DNA from: Pagrus major
Taxonomy: Eukaryota; Chordata; Actinopteri; Spariformes; Sparidae
Length of the DNA: 64,000 bases
Reading direction: 5' to 3'
Assembly (NCBI RefSeq): GCF_040436345.1
Contig: NC_133225.1
Span: forward strand, 23,737,540-23,801,539
Position numbers and translations under genes: made by a program. Shown piece by piece: positions 34,205 to 47,174 of this stretch. The notes under the pieces are model-generated. The model was not told where the DNA came from. It was given only the letters and a program-made list of their open reading frames with translations, and did no database searches. Position 1 is the stretch's first letter. Each line of letters begins with the position of its first letter.

Positions 34205-35092
34205 GAAGGATTTCAACTACAATAGTCAAACCTACAATATTTTTGCAATATTGATATCAAGGTGTTTGGTCAAAAATATTGTGATATTAGATTTTGTACT
34301 TATCACCCAGCCCTGTAATAGCTCACTGGTACATAACACTAAGAGAGCTCTTTGTATTTGTGTCATGTTTTTCATGCAATTAAAACTTTACTAATGTTGC
34401 ATGTTGCGTTATAATGCACCTATAGCGCCATGCAAACATTGTAGGGAATTGATTGTAAAATCGGACTCATCCATTCATTCAGTGTTGGTACCTGTTAAGA
34501 AATACATTTTACAGCATTTTGTGTGCTGTTCTTGCATGGACTTAATGATATTTATTCACTTTACTTAAAGCAAACAGTGACCATTTGTAGTGACTTATGA
34601 CCAACTTATAATGTTTTACATCTTCCTATAACACAGGGAGTTTATTACTTTACCTAAAGCAACTAATGGCCACTTACAGTAAGTTATTTTAACATCATAA
34701 TGCAATATAACAGGGATTATAATGTGTTTAATATGATTAATGTGTTATGATGAGGATTTTTGTATGAAGTATTGATACTTGACCTTTTCACTCATTATAA
34801 AATGCTCTTTATTATGTTATGATCGTTATAAAGCATTTTGATTATTAACGCCTGAAATGCAATATAAATATGTTTAGAATGCATTGTAGACAACCACTTT
34901 TTGGTTTATGTGGAGTTTAAAATCTTGACAAAGATGTGTACAAAATATATATGAATTTAGTACATTGTGCTGGTTAATTCAAGCAGTTATCAAGTGCTTT
35001 AGAGGAGATTCAAAATATCAAGATATATTGTGTATCTCGATATAGCCTAAAATGATTGCAATATTATTTATGGGCCATATCTCCCAGCCCTA
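34205..35092. repeat. Two right-end fragments of a 'TATC(A/T)CCCAGCCCT' element
   Basis: Segments ending at 34314 ('tatcacccagccct') and at 35092 ('atctcccagccct') have the terminal string of a common fish inverted-repeat element. Both are preceded by 'gcaatatt'-rich sequence and lie in the same orientation, about 780 bp apart. The DNA between them is AT-rich and unassigned. Confidence 0.45.
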
Positions 35093-36090
35093 ATTATCTT
35101 CTTCTGGCAGTCATAGGTATATCTTACTCATGTTTTATTGTTAGCAAATAATATATAATGCAAAATGATGAGTATTCATTTTGCAGGCAAGTCTCCAGCA
35201 TTCTGCAAACCCCACTATTAGACAAATAGAAGAAGAAGAAGCAGCAGATAAAGGCAGAGATTATTACAAAGGATGCAGTCTCAGTGTTTGTGTTCTGGTC
35301 TCACAGGGCTGCTGACATGTAGACTGATGTAACATGATCGAAAAGATGAATGATGAAAAGACAGAAATGTATTTTCCTCGGCAATTAAGGAAATCAACCT
35401 ACTTATTGACATGATATGAGTACTGGTATCCTGACATCTAGACTGTTGTCCTTTAGACCTTAATTTTGTGGTCAAGGGCCGAACCCAAGTCAAGCAGAAC
35501 TAGTAGTATAAGCCCACTGTCTGTGCTGTCATCTCAGCTTCTATTCTCACTATTTACATGTCAACAGCTACGCCCTTAGGCTATGTCTCTCCACTCAAGG
35601 CTGCTCCTATGTTGCCTAACACTACACAATTACTGTGAAGATGATGCCGTTTACATGCGTGTAGTAGCCCTGCTGGCCCTTAATTTGGGTTCTGGCCTAT
35701 TTTTCAAGACAGAAAATATAGGTCAATCTTTGATGTCTTTGTGAATGTCTGAGACCATTTATCATTGTGAATCATGTAATTCATCCACAATGTCTTTGTT
35801 TTCACATAGACGGACATACAGACACCCAAACACATTAATCTTTCTCTCACCTTAAAATCACTTTTACCCTCACTTCATTTACCTTCCAATCGTTCATGTT
35901 AACTGCTATTGTTGAGTATAGTTCCTGAATGTGGAATCATTTCTGATTATTTTGCTTCACTGGAAATGGTTGACATTACTGAGACAAGGATATGCATAAA
36001 CATTGAATACACATTTAAAACATTTCTAACCAGGCCTCAGGACCTGCTTCTGACCAGAGTTTAACTGGTCTGGCACTGCTCGGCTTTCAA

Positions 36091-36186
36091 ATCAAGTCAA
36101 TTTTATTTAGTCAGCCCAAAATCTCAAATGTGCCTAAAGGTTTTTTACAATCTGTCCAGCATATGATACCCTCTGTCCTCAGATGC
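36091..36186. repeat. Fish interspersed repeat fragment, 'TCAAGTCAATTTTATTTA' type
   Basis: The order 'tcaagtcaattttattt', 'cagcccaaaatctcaaat', 'ttttacaatctgt', 'ataccctctgtcct' matches a very widespread fish retroposon/SINE-type tail. Short and truncated. Confidence 0.6.
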
Positions 36187-39100
36187 TGGGCTTTGGTATG
36201 AAAACTTTGGCATGAATACCTTCAACATGTTTCTGTAAAAAGAATTGGAATTACTGCAAGATTAAATTTAACCTTATAGTAGATATTAGTGTCAACTAAT
36301 AATTCTTTAAATCCTAAATTTTGCTGTTCTAAAAATCTGTTTGAATCTGCAGTATAAGTACAGCAAGAACCCCTTGCTGTGAGCTGAATTTCAACCAAAC
36401 AATAATGAGTAATATACGGTTTATTTTTGTTCTAGTGCGTAAATATTTTGCCTGTTTATTTATTAATGATTTTTTTTTTTTTTAAATCATTTATTTGGTT
36501 CCAGCTTTTCAAATGTGAGAATTTGCTGTTTTTCTTGTAGCTTTCCCCTCTCTTCATTGTAAATTGATTATAATTTTTTTTTTTTCTGGCTGTTGGTTGT
36601 ATAAAATAAGCAAATTTCTCACCATGGGCTGTAGGAAATCATGAATGGCTTTCTGTTATTTTAGACAATATCAATTCATCCAAACAATTAATACTTAAAA
36701 TCAGCTCTAATTGGGTCTGTTGCAATGTACTGGTCTAGCAGTGATCTCTGTGGAACTACAGTAGATGTGGGCCTGTGTGAATGTTGATGCAAAGGAATTA
36801 AAGCTGTAAAAACTGTCTGATATTAATGAGTCAGATGCGGGTAGAATGTGTGTTTATTAACCCACATCAAACATGGGTTTGTGCGTGTGTTGAAAGTGGG
36901 TGTAGCTCTGTTGACATGCCTAAGCCTAGTCCTGTCTGCTGAATCACTTGGTGGCTAAGCCCACTTTTCCGATTACTCTGTGATTCAGAGAACACATGCT
37001 GATGAAGCAGAGTAAACGATAATGCATTGTGAGTACTAAGGATGCAAAAAGAATGGCTTTCTTTTCATTAGTTGCTGGCAATGTTACTGGCCTTTCACAC
37101 AACAAATATGTGCTTATTGGCATGTTGTTCTTGATATGCTGTGAAAATGTCATCAACTGATCAGGTTATGTGGATAAAATGTGGATGTATCATCATAAAC
37201 TCTGGTCATTTTGACTTCAACCCTGACTAACACTGGAATGCAGAGAAATGATAGGATAATGGATGAACAGCGGCTTAATTTTCTCCAAATGGTCATCCAG
37301 GATTATCCCCCATGAGTTAATTTTTCTCAAAAACCTGACATCCTTGACTTTTTCTTCTGAAGCCAGTTACATTTTTGGGAACTGTTTGTATGCATGTGTG
37401 TACCTGTATACGCTTAAGTTGCAGTGGTTGGACAGTGTTTGCCCTGTATTGTTCTGTCAGCATTTCATCCATCAGTCCTACAGAGCATTCAGACCCCTGT
37501 GAATGTGTTTCGTATTAGGCACTATTGTACGCTTTTAACAGATACAGATGTATTGTCATCCCTGTGGAAACACTGGCTGACTGACTGTCTGACTGCCTGA
37601 CTGAGAGCTGTCTGTCTGTCAGCCTTTGCATGTGAACTTCAAATCGCAGCTCTGCAGCACCAAGCATGTAGCCGCCAAAGGCAAGGCTTTACACTGTCAT
37701 CAGCACCACACAGCTGCCTCTGGGTGCTGTGCCATATGACATTAAGTGAGATCGATCCTCTCCCCACCTCAAGGAGCTGCTGTGCTACACAGTGTTTTCT
37801 CTGATGCTGCAACCACCAGCTCAAAGACTAGAAAAGGAACTCTCCCCTAAGCATGTGTAATTGAGTGACAATGACCTGATCACCAGCGTTCTTGAACTTT
37901 AGAAGTCGTACAGCCAAAAACTACATTTTCTCAGACTTTTCAGTCATTTCTGTCGCATGCAGCTGCACCAAAAAACAGATATCAACTTGGTAGCAAAGCT
38001 TCTTTTACAGTGTGTAAATGATTGCACCAGTAGCCAATACTCCTTGTGCAGTCATAATCAATCAAGTCAACAGTTTATTCTAGAGCTGGGTGTAAACAAA
38101 TGATTTTCAGATTCAAATCTTCATTTGATTGATCCAGTATTGATTCATAAAAATCTTGAGATCGATCTTTTAATGAATGCGTCGCCAAGGGATAAACGTG
38201 GATGCGTTTTCTGTTTGGCGAGTACAACTCTGAAGGCTATCCTCCACACTGGCTGCTAAATATTTGTACACACACACGGACAGGGCCTTCATGGTGTAAT
38301 CAGGAGCACCTCATAAACTCTGAAATCTACAATGCTTTATATGGCAGGGGACTTCATGGTGCATTCAAGTGCACATCGTAAACTGAAATCTATACTCGAT
38401 AGGTTGTTCAATTTTTTCACATTTTCCTTTGTTAAAATACATAGGCCTACATCTGTCAATACTTTCTTGATCTTTTACTGCAGCATTTTTAATAACTAAT
38501 TAAAAAAATGCCAAAATTCCAACAGTAGAGCATTCATTTCTCCAAATATCTGGTTTTATTATTTAAATTCGTAAAGGAAACATACATTTAAAAAAAAAAA
38601 TATGCATCTGGTTAAAAGGGTTCTTCGTATTATTTGCAACATCACTTTTCTCAGAATCTTTTTCATATTAAGGCAAAATTGGTATTGTTGCTGAAATATC
38701 CCTAACCAAATTGCTGGGAAACTGGGAAATCAGTGGCGAAACTCAGCTCAAGTTTGTTCATTAATTTCAACATGGTACCTAAGTTAAAGCTAACTTACTT
38801 CGTAAAGTAAGTAACACTGTTGCTGCAGCTTGTATCATTGTGCCTTATGTCTTTCTATGCTTATTAGGTTAATAATAGAGTTATTAATTTGCTGTTCTTA
38901 TATAGATGTTGTTTTTTGACCGAGGCAGATGGTTGGACCATATGGAGAGAGGTATGTGATTATGTGAAGAGATGTTGATTTTTAAGCCAACCAGCCAACA
39001 GTCAGAGATGAACTCATCACCATTAACTTGTTCTGTTGCAAACAAAACTCTGCAGTCTGCCCTCCTTTCCCCCATCTATTCTGTATTCTACATTTATGAA

Positions 39101-42100
39101 TATCTGGGTCATATCTCAGATTTCAGGTTATACCTCAGATTTTAGGGCACATCGCTGCTTTAATGTGAGAGCTTGATTTTATTCTGCAGCAACTGTGCAT
39201 CACACAGTGTAGAAAGTGAAGGAGAGTAGTCTGTCTAGGGAGACACTGGTTTGTTTTTCTTAGCTTATGAAGCTAACACCCCCCCTCAACAAACACACTG
39301 ACGTTGTGTTGTGTTGTGTTGAAAATGCAGTCATGCGGAGCCGGTGTTTGACATAATGTTGGACCAGTATGGAATCTGACTGGGAATATCAACGCTGATA
39401 TGTGGTGATACACAGAGGCTGTCACAAAGGTTGCATCCATATGCTGTGCCACTCATTCGTGAAGCTGTGAAATTGGGTTGCATCCCAACTAGCCTGGAGA
39501 CAGTATCGCTTTCACTTCTCTCTCTGTCTCTCTCTCCACCTCCTCTCTCCCTCACTCTCTCCCTCGCTCTCTCTCAGCTCATCCTGCTAAAGCATTTTTC
39601 TGGGAAGACGGAACAACTAATGTGGCATTAATAGGGTCACATCATCTCCATGCAGCTCCTTCTTTCTTCTTCTTCCAGTGGCTCAGGCTGTTGTTTATCT
39701 TTTTCAGATGAAGCTGTAGAAATGGCTTAGAAATCCCCCAGGCCAGCATCTCTCACATGTGAAGCCTGCCAGTTGATGTTTTTTGGCTGGTAAAGCAGGC
39801 TCTCTACCTTAGAGGTTGTTTTCTTTTTGTTTTATTCAAATTTGCAAGCATTGGAATTAAAATGTACCTCTCCTTTGCTAATTTAGACCTATTTATGTAG
39901 ACCAATGTGATGACGCATTTGCAAGTGCCTTTTACAAGAAATTATATATTCTTTAGAGTGTTTAGTATCAGCAATTTATGTCACAGTTAACTTGTAGATA
40001 CCAATTTGATATCAGGCACCAGCTCTTCTAATTTAATCCAGGGAGTTTTTTACTTACTTCAGGCTTTCACTATTTCTATCAGTCCCCAGTCCTCATTTGT
40101 AACAACTTAGTGTGACCAATCAGTTTTAGTAAACTTAAGGAGCATATCATCGTTTAAGAAGTTTCTCTTGCTCACTAAATCAGCATGAAATGTAATGCCA
40201 TTTGCAGTGTGCAGTGTGAGACTTGTTGTAAAATGTTGTAAACGTCTGTGAGTGTGTTTTCTCTCTGCTGGCCTTTGAAAGATGCCAGTTAATCTGCTTA
40301 CTCCTTTAATTGTGAGTGTCGGGGTTGGGCCTCCTCCCGGCCAGAATAAGGCTACTGATCCAGAAGTAAAACGATGACCACCACAGTTATTCCTTCCTTT
40401 AGGTTGTGCAACCCCCCTAGTCTTCTGTAGCCACCCCTCGTCTCCTCCTCCTCCACCGTACCCTCCCTCTGAGGGAAGAAAACTCCTTGTTCTGACAATA
40501 GACATTTTTTGCCATATGTTGGCTTGACATCTTCATCAGGTTCACAGCAGGTTACCTTAGTTAACTTTCACTCCACTGCCTGATGGGATTTTCTCCCTCT
40601 GTTTCTCCAATCGGCCCAGGCTCAAAGTCTAGACGGCCTCCGAGGCAGGGTCCTTCCAGCCCTGTGTCCACAATGGCCGTATTGTGGATGCTTAGTAGCG
40701 GTAGCTTCCTCCCGTTACAGCGAACAGGCTAGTGCTAAAACAATGCTTTTGTCCGAGGGCATACGAGGGGGGCCTAATCCACTACATACTGTGAAATAAA
40801 TCTCTCTCAAAGATGAGAGAGCGAGCGAGAGAAACGGAGTGAATGAAATCATTGCCAAGGAGGTTAGAGTGCAGCAGTTTAACCCCTGGCCAAGAAAGAG
40901 GGAGGAGAGGAGGCAAAGGGAGCGAGAGAAAGGAGGAACAAGGAGAGGCAGGCGCTACATCCCTTCATCTCTGGAGCACGGATGGAGGAGAGGGGCTGCC
41001 GGTGGCTTTCACAGCCTCTCTTCTCACCAGAGGAGCTGCTGTTCACCATATGGGATTTGGCCTCTCTTAACAAACAGGCCCCCTATTCACTCACAACACA
41101 CATTCAGTCGTTCATGGAATAAGGTGAAAAAAGTGCATTTTTTATGCCTTTAGAACATTGGATGGCCATGAGGGCTCTAAGTCTGTGTTTGATTCACATA
41201 GTATAGAGAATTATAAACTAGAGGCTTTCATCTAAATGTGTATTCACACTGGATTTAGGGTTAGGTCTTTTTGTGTTTTTACTAGAATCTCTCTGTCTTA
41301 AAGCCAGAACCATGCATTCAGGCCACTGTTATTGAGCTGCTAAGGTGATCCTATAGAAACACATAAACAGGCCTCTGTACTGTGGTCGTATTTCATGTCT
41401 ATCATATGGCTCTCTAGTAGTTGTAGTAGTAGTAGTTTTTTTTTTTTATCAAGCTTTGTGTCATTCCGAATAAGTTAGTTGTATTTTACAAATGGTTGAA
41501 GTTGAATAACTTGCAGTGCAGCGCTGGGCAGTGTGAGGTTTCTGACACACTGGTGTTATGCGCCAACTTTTTCTTCCAGCCAGCAGCATTAGGGCAGCAT
41601 TAGGAATGACATCCTCTGCCAACAGCTTCTTTTTAGCCTACTTGGAAATCCCAAGAAGCATAGATGTATGCCAAGATGAAGATGCCAGCATTTTTCATTT
41701 TTAGCCTACTTGGAAGTGCCAGTAGACATAGATTTATGCAGAGAATAGAAGAAATAAGAGATGAAGGGGTAGGCTTATTTCTCTCATGTTTCAGTGCACA
41801 TATATCTAGCTAATTTATTCTGTTTAATCCCATCACGTTTAATGATCCACCTGAGGAGGTAGGAAGGAAGTGGTGTCAGTTGGGAGAGGCAGAGGTCTAC
41901 CTCCCACTCTCAGGCAATCCATCCATTTCTTCCCTCACCTCATCCTTCCTCCTCCCACTCCTTCCCTGTTGCCCTGCTCTCAGTTCCCAGCACCCTTCAC
42001 CTATTAACCCTCCTTTCTCCTCACTCGCTCTCCCCCTCCGACTTTTAAAGACGGGCGTCTCAGGAATAGCCAAAACATTGATTTTTGACCATCTCCACCA

Positions 42101-43393
42101 CCAACCCCCCCCCCCTCTCCCCAGTATCTGTGTCATGGCTCAGGGGCTTCGTGCATGTTGCCCCCATCGTGACTGTTGGAGATCAGCCACGCTTGAAGCC
42201 CTCAGAGATCAATGGACATGCTACTGTACAATAAATATTCACCCCTGAGCTTGTTGTCTATGTGTAAACACGCATTTATTTGTACGGTACACAATTTGCG
42301 CACAGACACACCTGCACTTTGTAAAAGGAGAGCAGTGGTCACTCCTAGAGCTTGTCGTCACATTTGTCCACCTCCATTTCCTGGGGTGTGAATGAAGGAA
42401 TCTAACTCGGGATAGGTGATTTCAATTCAATTCTCACCCACTGGATCTGTTTACGCTCCACTAGGGTGAAATATGCTATAGGTTGTTTTCCCCTTGTCAC
42501 TCTAGCTGCCACTGGTGTTGCATCAAATGGACTGTTTCATACTATTTGCCACAGCTTGTTGTAGATTTTGTCAACTGTAGGAAATGCAATAAACACATTT
42601 TGAACTCTTTGCATTTTTGGCTCGGATGAAGATAGAGATAGATGGTGATGGAGAGGCTGATGTCTAACAAATCAATGCATTATGCAGGCAGACCTAACAG
42701 AGCATGGTTAGCAAGACAGATGCATGGACAAACAGGTAGCAAGGAGTGTAGGGAGGTGTTCAAAATAGCAGGAAGTGGTTGATTAGTCTTAGCAATAATT
42801 AGTGTAGCAAATGGCAAAAGCTAAAATGCAGTTATTGCATCTTGGCAAACTGTTACTTAGCACCCATGATCTCAAGTTACCATGAACAAGGCCCTGTATT
42901 TTTACCCTTTGTAGGATTGCAGTCTTGCTTGCGTATGCCATGGCTGGTGTCCTCCAGAACCCCTGTGTCTCTGACTTTGTCGTTTTTTATTGTAACTGAC
43001 AGCTACCATTGTCTGTTGCATGCCGAGAATGTTTTATGACCTTGTGAGCAAGCCAAAACATTTATACAATACGCTTGTAAAATCCACAGCCTGTGTTTTA
43101 AAAATGCCCAAAAAGCGGAATCCACAGAGGCTGCAGACAGAAATGTAATCACTGTGTGGCTGTGCAGAATCCCTGCCTTGCAAATCAAGTAATGAAAAAT
43201 TTTGATGACATTTAAATGGAGAGAATTACTGTCATGTAATTTGCACCCTTAAATGTTTTTTATGTGTTGAAAAGAAGATGGTTTGTGATGCTTTTTCTTT
43301 TTTGTGTGTGTGTCTATTTTACAGTTGACATTGGTGTTGCAGTATTAGGGAATGAATCATATAAATTGTATTTTTGGTCAGTATCTGTGAGCT

Positions 43394-43396
<3 letters not shown>

Positions 43397-43433
<37 letters not shown>
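43397..43433. repeat. (GT)n microsatellite
   Basis: Uninterrupted GT tract of about 37 bp in dennd1b intron 2. Confidence 0.97.
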
Positions 43434-43434
<1 letters not shown>

Positions 43435-45487
43435 ATTTTTGAAGAAGGGGAGGGTGGATTAAACCGGTGCAGGATCTGTCATGGTGACATTTGTGTCCCC
43501 TGGCGGAGCAGCAGGGGTCCTCTTCACCTCCGTAACCTTCAACTTTCAGCCTTAACCCCCTTCAGGCCCCCTCTTGCGTCCACCACACGCCCCGCACGTC
43601 CAAAGGGAGGGGTGTACGAGCGCAAGAGGGTGAGAAAAATAGAGAAAGGGGGTTCAGTAGTGAAGAGGACAGAAAGCTGCAGGGGAGGGCAGGATCAAGA
43701 GAAAGAAAGGTTGTGGAAGAAAAAGACAAAATTAGGCAGGCATGGGAAACGGAGAGGGGGGAGAAGGACAGAAAAAATAAGAAAAATGGTGGAAAAGAAA
43801 AGCAAAATGATTACAGAGAAATGTGGAGGTGGAGCAGATATGAGCGATAAAGTGTTTAGTAGTGCTCTGAAGTTCTCACATGTCCTTAGCTGCATGAGAA
43901 AAGTATTGCTGTGTGTTGTTCCAGTTCACTGTTTTCTGCCTCCTGTGTTCTCTCTATTCATGCCTCTCTCTCTCTCTCAACGTTAGAGCCTTCTCTTCAT
44001 ACTCTGCATTCATTTTGTTCATATCTCTGCACGTTTTCTGAAAGTTTTCTTTTCTTAAAAAGTAAGTCCAGTCAAAATGAGTGTCCACAGTCTGGTAGTC
44101 ATACACACTGGTTTGCACCACTTAGAAATGCATAGAAGTCTTCATTTTAGATCATTTTGGAACTGAATTTCTTGGAGACGTCACGCAGACCTGTTAGACG
44201 GACACCAGTTTGATGATGAGGATGGCTGAACATGAGCAAAGACAATTATTTTCATTCAAATAAATCTTGTGTTGAAATAAAACATTTTGATGCATGAAGA
44301 TGCATTGTTCATCATTTGAGGATTTCATTTTCTAATCGCATCGTAGCCCTTTCAACTGGAGTCAAATCGAATGTTGAGGTGCATAAGAAGTACAAGATAT
44401 AAATTAGAGGCTACAGAAATAAATTCAAAGGTGACGTACCAGCGTACAACATCTGCTGTGTTTGAATGGAGTCAGTTTAAAGACCATTTTCACAGCAGAC
44501 AGAGATGGAATCAATAACATTAAAAATTACTTATTCCATTTGAATGACCAAACCAAGCTCACTGGGAAACTTCATGAAACTTAGCCATCGTTGACTTGTT
44601 TTACCTGCTCTTTTTCATACCTACACACACCTGGCCAATCACTGCTGGATAGTAGGAGCCCCCCCTCCCCCCCATTTCCTCAACTTCTGTCCCTTTTCCT
44701 CTGTCCTGTATCACACTCCAGCAGCAGTTCCCATCCTCTCACCCAGTAAATCAGCATAAAATAGCCCTTACTGTGGCAGATCATAGGGTAAGGAGAAGGG
44801 GGGCGGTTGGACTTGGAGTGTGGAGCTTTGAGCTCTGCTGCTTTTTTTCTGTTCTGCTCTTTTCAAGATGGGGCCCATGAAATTATCCAACAGGATTATG
44901 TAAGGCATGATGGATTCTGCTGTGTCCCGTCATCCGTTTGTCCATTGTATACCTCTCTGTCTCAGGCAGCCTGGTGTGATAGCCATGAAGCCACTCTACA
45001 CATTGTGTGGTATTGCATGTCCTCTTTACTAAAGTAGCAGTGGGTCCTCTTCTTTGGCTTCATAAATGTCTATGTTAGTCTTTGTGAGCATGTGAGCATA
45101 TGCACAGTACAGGATCATACATTATAACCCTTGTATAAAGGGTCTGTCATCTTTCAGTTAGGGGACTTAATCAACCTCATAGTTTATACCTGTTGAAGTC
45201 ACAGTTACTGTTTTTCTATGTCATCAAAATGTTTGGTTATTCCAGATTCACTTCCTCTCAGCCAGCCATCTTTAGGCGGACATGGGGATGTGTTCATGAG
45301 CCTGTAGGCCTTTTGTTTGTCCATGACAGTGAACCTGGCATGTGAGAGCTCGTCTCTTCAAACCCTCGCTGTTCCTGCTGAGGTCACAGGGTGACCTTGG
45401 AGCTGTGGAAGCCATGTTTACCAGAGACCCCTGTGTTCAGGCTATGGCTCGGTGGCTGGTTTCTTTCAGCTACATGGTATTAGCCTG

Positions 45488-45607
45488 TGAGAAGTGAGGT
45501 TAATGTTTTAGTTTGGAAGCTAGCTTTAAGAGAGATGAAAACGAGTTGCGAGACTGACACTAGTTAAATTAAATGGTTAATGTTTGCAGTTTGATATATT
45601 TATCCTG
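45488..45607. repeat. Partial inverted copy of the nested element
   Basis: Contains 'agagatgaaaacgagttgcg', 'agactgacacta' and 'aaattaaatggttaatg'. These recur in inverse orientation and the same order at about 46010-46140. Ends are not preserved. Confidence 0.6.
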
Positions 45608-45786
45608 TGCCAATTTGCCAGCCACATCTTTTAATGAACAATGCCCATCTGTATTATAATATCAAACAATTAGTCCGAAGAGAATCATGCTGATGTATTT
45701 GTTGTATTAAATGTCTTAATTATTTATATACTACATTAACAACCTGTTATGACTCTTCATGTTGTTGAACCTCTCTAGGTTGTAGA

Positions 45787-46400
45787 GCTGCAATGATTAA
45801 TTCATAAGTCATTTAATATTAATTTAATAATATTTCGATAATAATAAATCAGTCATAAATCAGAGTATTTTTTCTTAAGAATAAAAGTCAAAATAGAAAA
45901 AAAACACTTTGCACATTTAAAGGAGAGGGACGAGTAGATCATGAGTTGAAAGCAAAACCCTGTACACTGTCGAACTCGCAAAGATACATTTATTTGAAAT
46001 GGTTAACTGATGGTCTTGGATAAATATACCAAAACTGCGCAAAATAACCATTTAATTTACCTTTATGAACTTCTACTTCTATTATCTTAGTGTCAGTCTC
46101 GCAACATGTTTTCATCTCTTACTGGTAGCTTAAAAACTTAAACAAGATCCTATTGCAGGCCGGTATTTGCAAGTTAGACAGTGTGCAGGATTTTGCTTTC
46201 AACTTAAAAATAAAAGTCAATATTCTCGTTTTCTAGTTAAATGTGAATATTTTTTGGGTTTATATACTACTCTATGACAGTAAACTGGATATCTTTGGGT
46301 TGTGGGGTTGTGGGATGTCATCTTGGGTTTTGGAAAAAACTGATCAACATTTTCAAAGATTATTTTACTATTGAAACGTTTTATCTTCCGATTTCTTATC
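45787..46400. mobile_element. hAT-like element interrupted by another element
   Basis: The left part starts 'gagctgcaatgattaattca'. The right part carries 'gtaaactggatatctttggg', 'gtcatcttgggttttgga' and 'tcaacattttcaaagattat'. Both are typical of the fish GGCTGCAA repeat. The two parts are separated by an inserted segment of about 318 bp (45892-46209) flanked by the direct repeat ATAAAAGTCAA. Confidence 0.65.
45892..46209. mobile_element. Nested inverted-repeat element with 'GTTGAAAGCAAAA' ends
   Basis: Inner inverted arms: 'gagttgaaagcaaaaccctg' near 45943 and the inverse of 'caggattttgctttcaactt' near 46186-46205. The insert is flanked by 11-bp direct repeats, ATAAAAGTCAA (45881-45891 and 46210-46220), which look like a target-site duplication. 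Part of its interior matches 45488-45607 in inverted orientation. Confidence 0.6.
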
Positions 46401-46825
46401 TACAATGGCATTTTTGAAACTATTAACCCAGCTAATGTTCTGTATTTGCACTCAACACTGACTTAAATATGAATCAACAAAATCAGTATTGGTTAATTTC
46501 CTGTCTTTCTCTCTATCAGTTGATCAGCTCGGTTCATCTCTCAGCACTAATGCTATTTACTGAAAAAGAAAAATCACAAACCACTGTTATATTTCTAAAC
46601 CTTTCAGCTTAGGTTTTACATCTCTTCAGCAAACAGCGAGGCTTGTATCAATGTAGGAATAATTAAGCAAATGAACCAGAGTATATGTTGATAGGACTTT
46701 CTTAAACGTGCATGATTTGGTGTATAATATAAGCTATCATATCTACACTGAGAATATAGATTAGCATATTTACAGCACATACAGCCTAGACACCCTCTCT
46801 CTCTCTTGTCTTTCACTGTGCGCTG

Positions 46826-46828
<3 letters not shown>

Positions 46829-46863
<35 letters not shown>
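46829..46863. repeat. (TG)n microsatellite upstream of dennd1b exon 3
   Basis: TG tract of about 35 bp ending 164 bp before the exon 3 acceptor. Confidence 0.97.
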
Positions 46864-46865
<2 letters not shown>

Positions 46866-47026
46866 GTGAGTATATAAGTGTAAGTGTGTGTATGTGTGCG
46901 TGCACAGACTCGCAGCAGCCACCCTTGCCCCCACCCCTCTCATTAATATGTATGTGTTCTGAGGCAGCTAGCGAAGACGGTGTGTTTCTCACCCGCTGAT
47001 TAATGCTGTCTGTCAATTACCTCTAG

Positions 47027-47070
47027 ATCCAACCGTGCTGTGGAGCTTCCCCCAGGACCACACAGACCAG
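47027..47070 (+). CDS. dennd1b: DENN domain-containing 1B, exon 3
   Basis: A 44-bp exon that completes the Asp codon begun in exon 2 and encodes PTVLWSFPQDHTDQ. It is bounded by acceptor ACCTCTAG and donor CAG|GTTGGA. Human DENND1B reads DPVVLWKFPEDFGDQ here, so Pro, Val, Leu, Trp, Phe, Pro, Asp and Gln are kept. This is part of the upstream DENN module. The exon ends in phase 0, and the next family residues (E-I/V-L-Q...) are not found downstream in the window. Exons 1 to 3 together encode 42 residues. The exon is short and sits between a TG microsatellite and a TC microsatellite, which may influence its splicing. Confidence 0.93.
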
Positions 47071-47111
47071 GTTGGAACACACTCTGCTTTTTCATTCTTC
47101 TCTCACTCTCT

Positions 47112-47113
<2 letters not shown>

Positions 47114-47170
<57 letters not shown>
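47114..47170. repeat. (CT)n microsatellite downstream of dennd1b exon 3
   Basis: Pyrimidine tract of about 57 bp that starts only 44 bp after the exon 3 donor. In the dennd1b pre-mRNA it is a CU-repeat. Confidence 0.98.

Positions 47171-47174
<4 letters not shown>

Larger units (their letters stand above)
24046..47026 (+). other. dennd1b: dennd1b intron 2 (23 kb)
   Basis: A large intron bounded by donor G|GTAGGT and acceptor ACCTCTAG|AT. It contains family B, hAT-like and other inverted-repeat elements, GT microsatellites and short repeat fragments (annotated separately), with long unique AT-rich stretches between. Purine-rich low-complexity DNA at about 43620-43830 creates a long but unconvincing reading frame. 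Between 28.98 and 34.2 kb, 36.2 and 43.3 kb, and 43.9 and 45.4 kb I see no gene and only scattered repeat debris. Some unique GC-richer patches may be regulatory. Confidence 0.85.

Noticed and set aside
43264..43986. 240-residue plus-strand frame, the longest in the window
   Set aside because: It runs through a GT microsatellite (Val-Cys repeats) and a purine-rich tract (Lys/Arg/Glu runs). Composition explains the length; it lies inside dennd1b intron 2.
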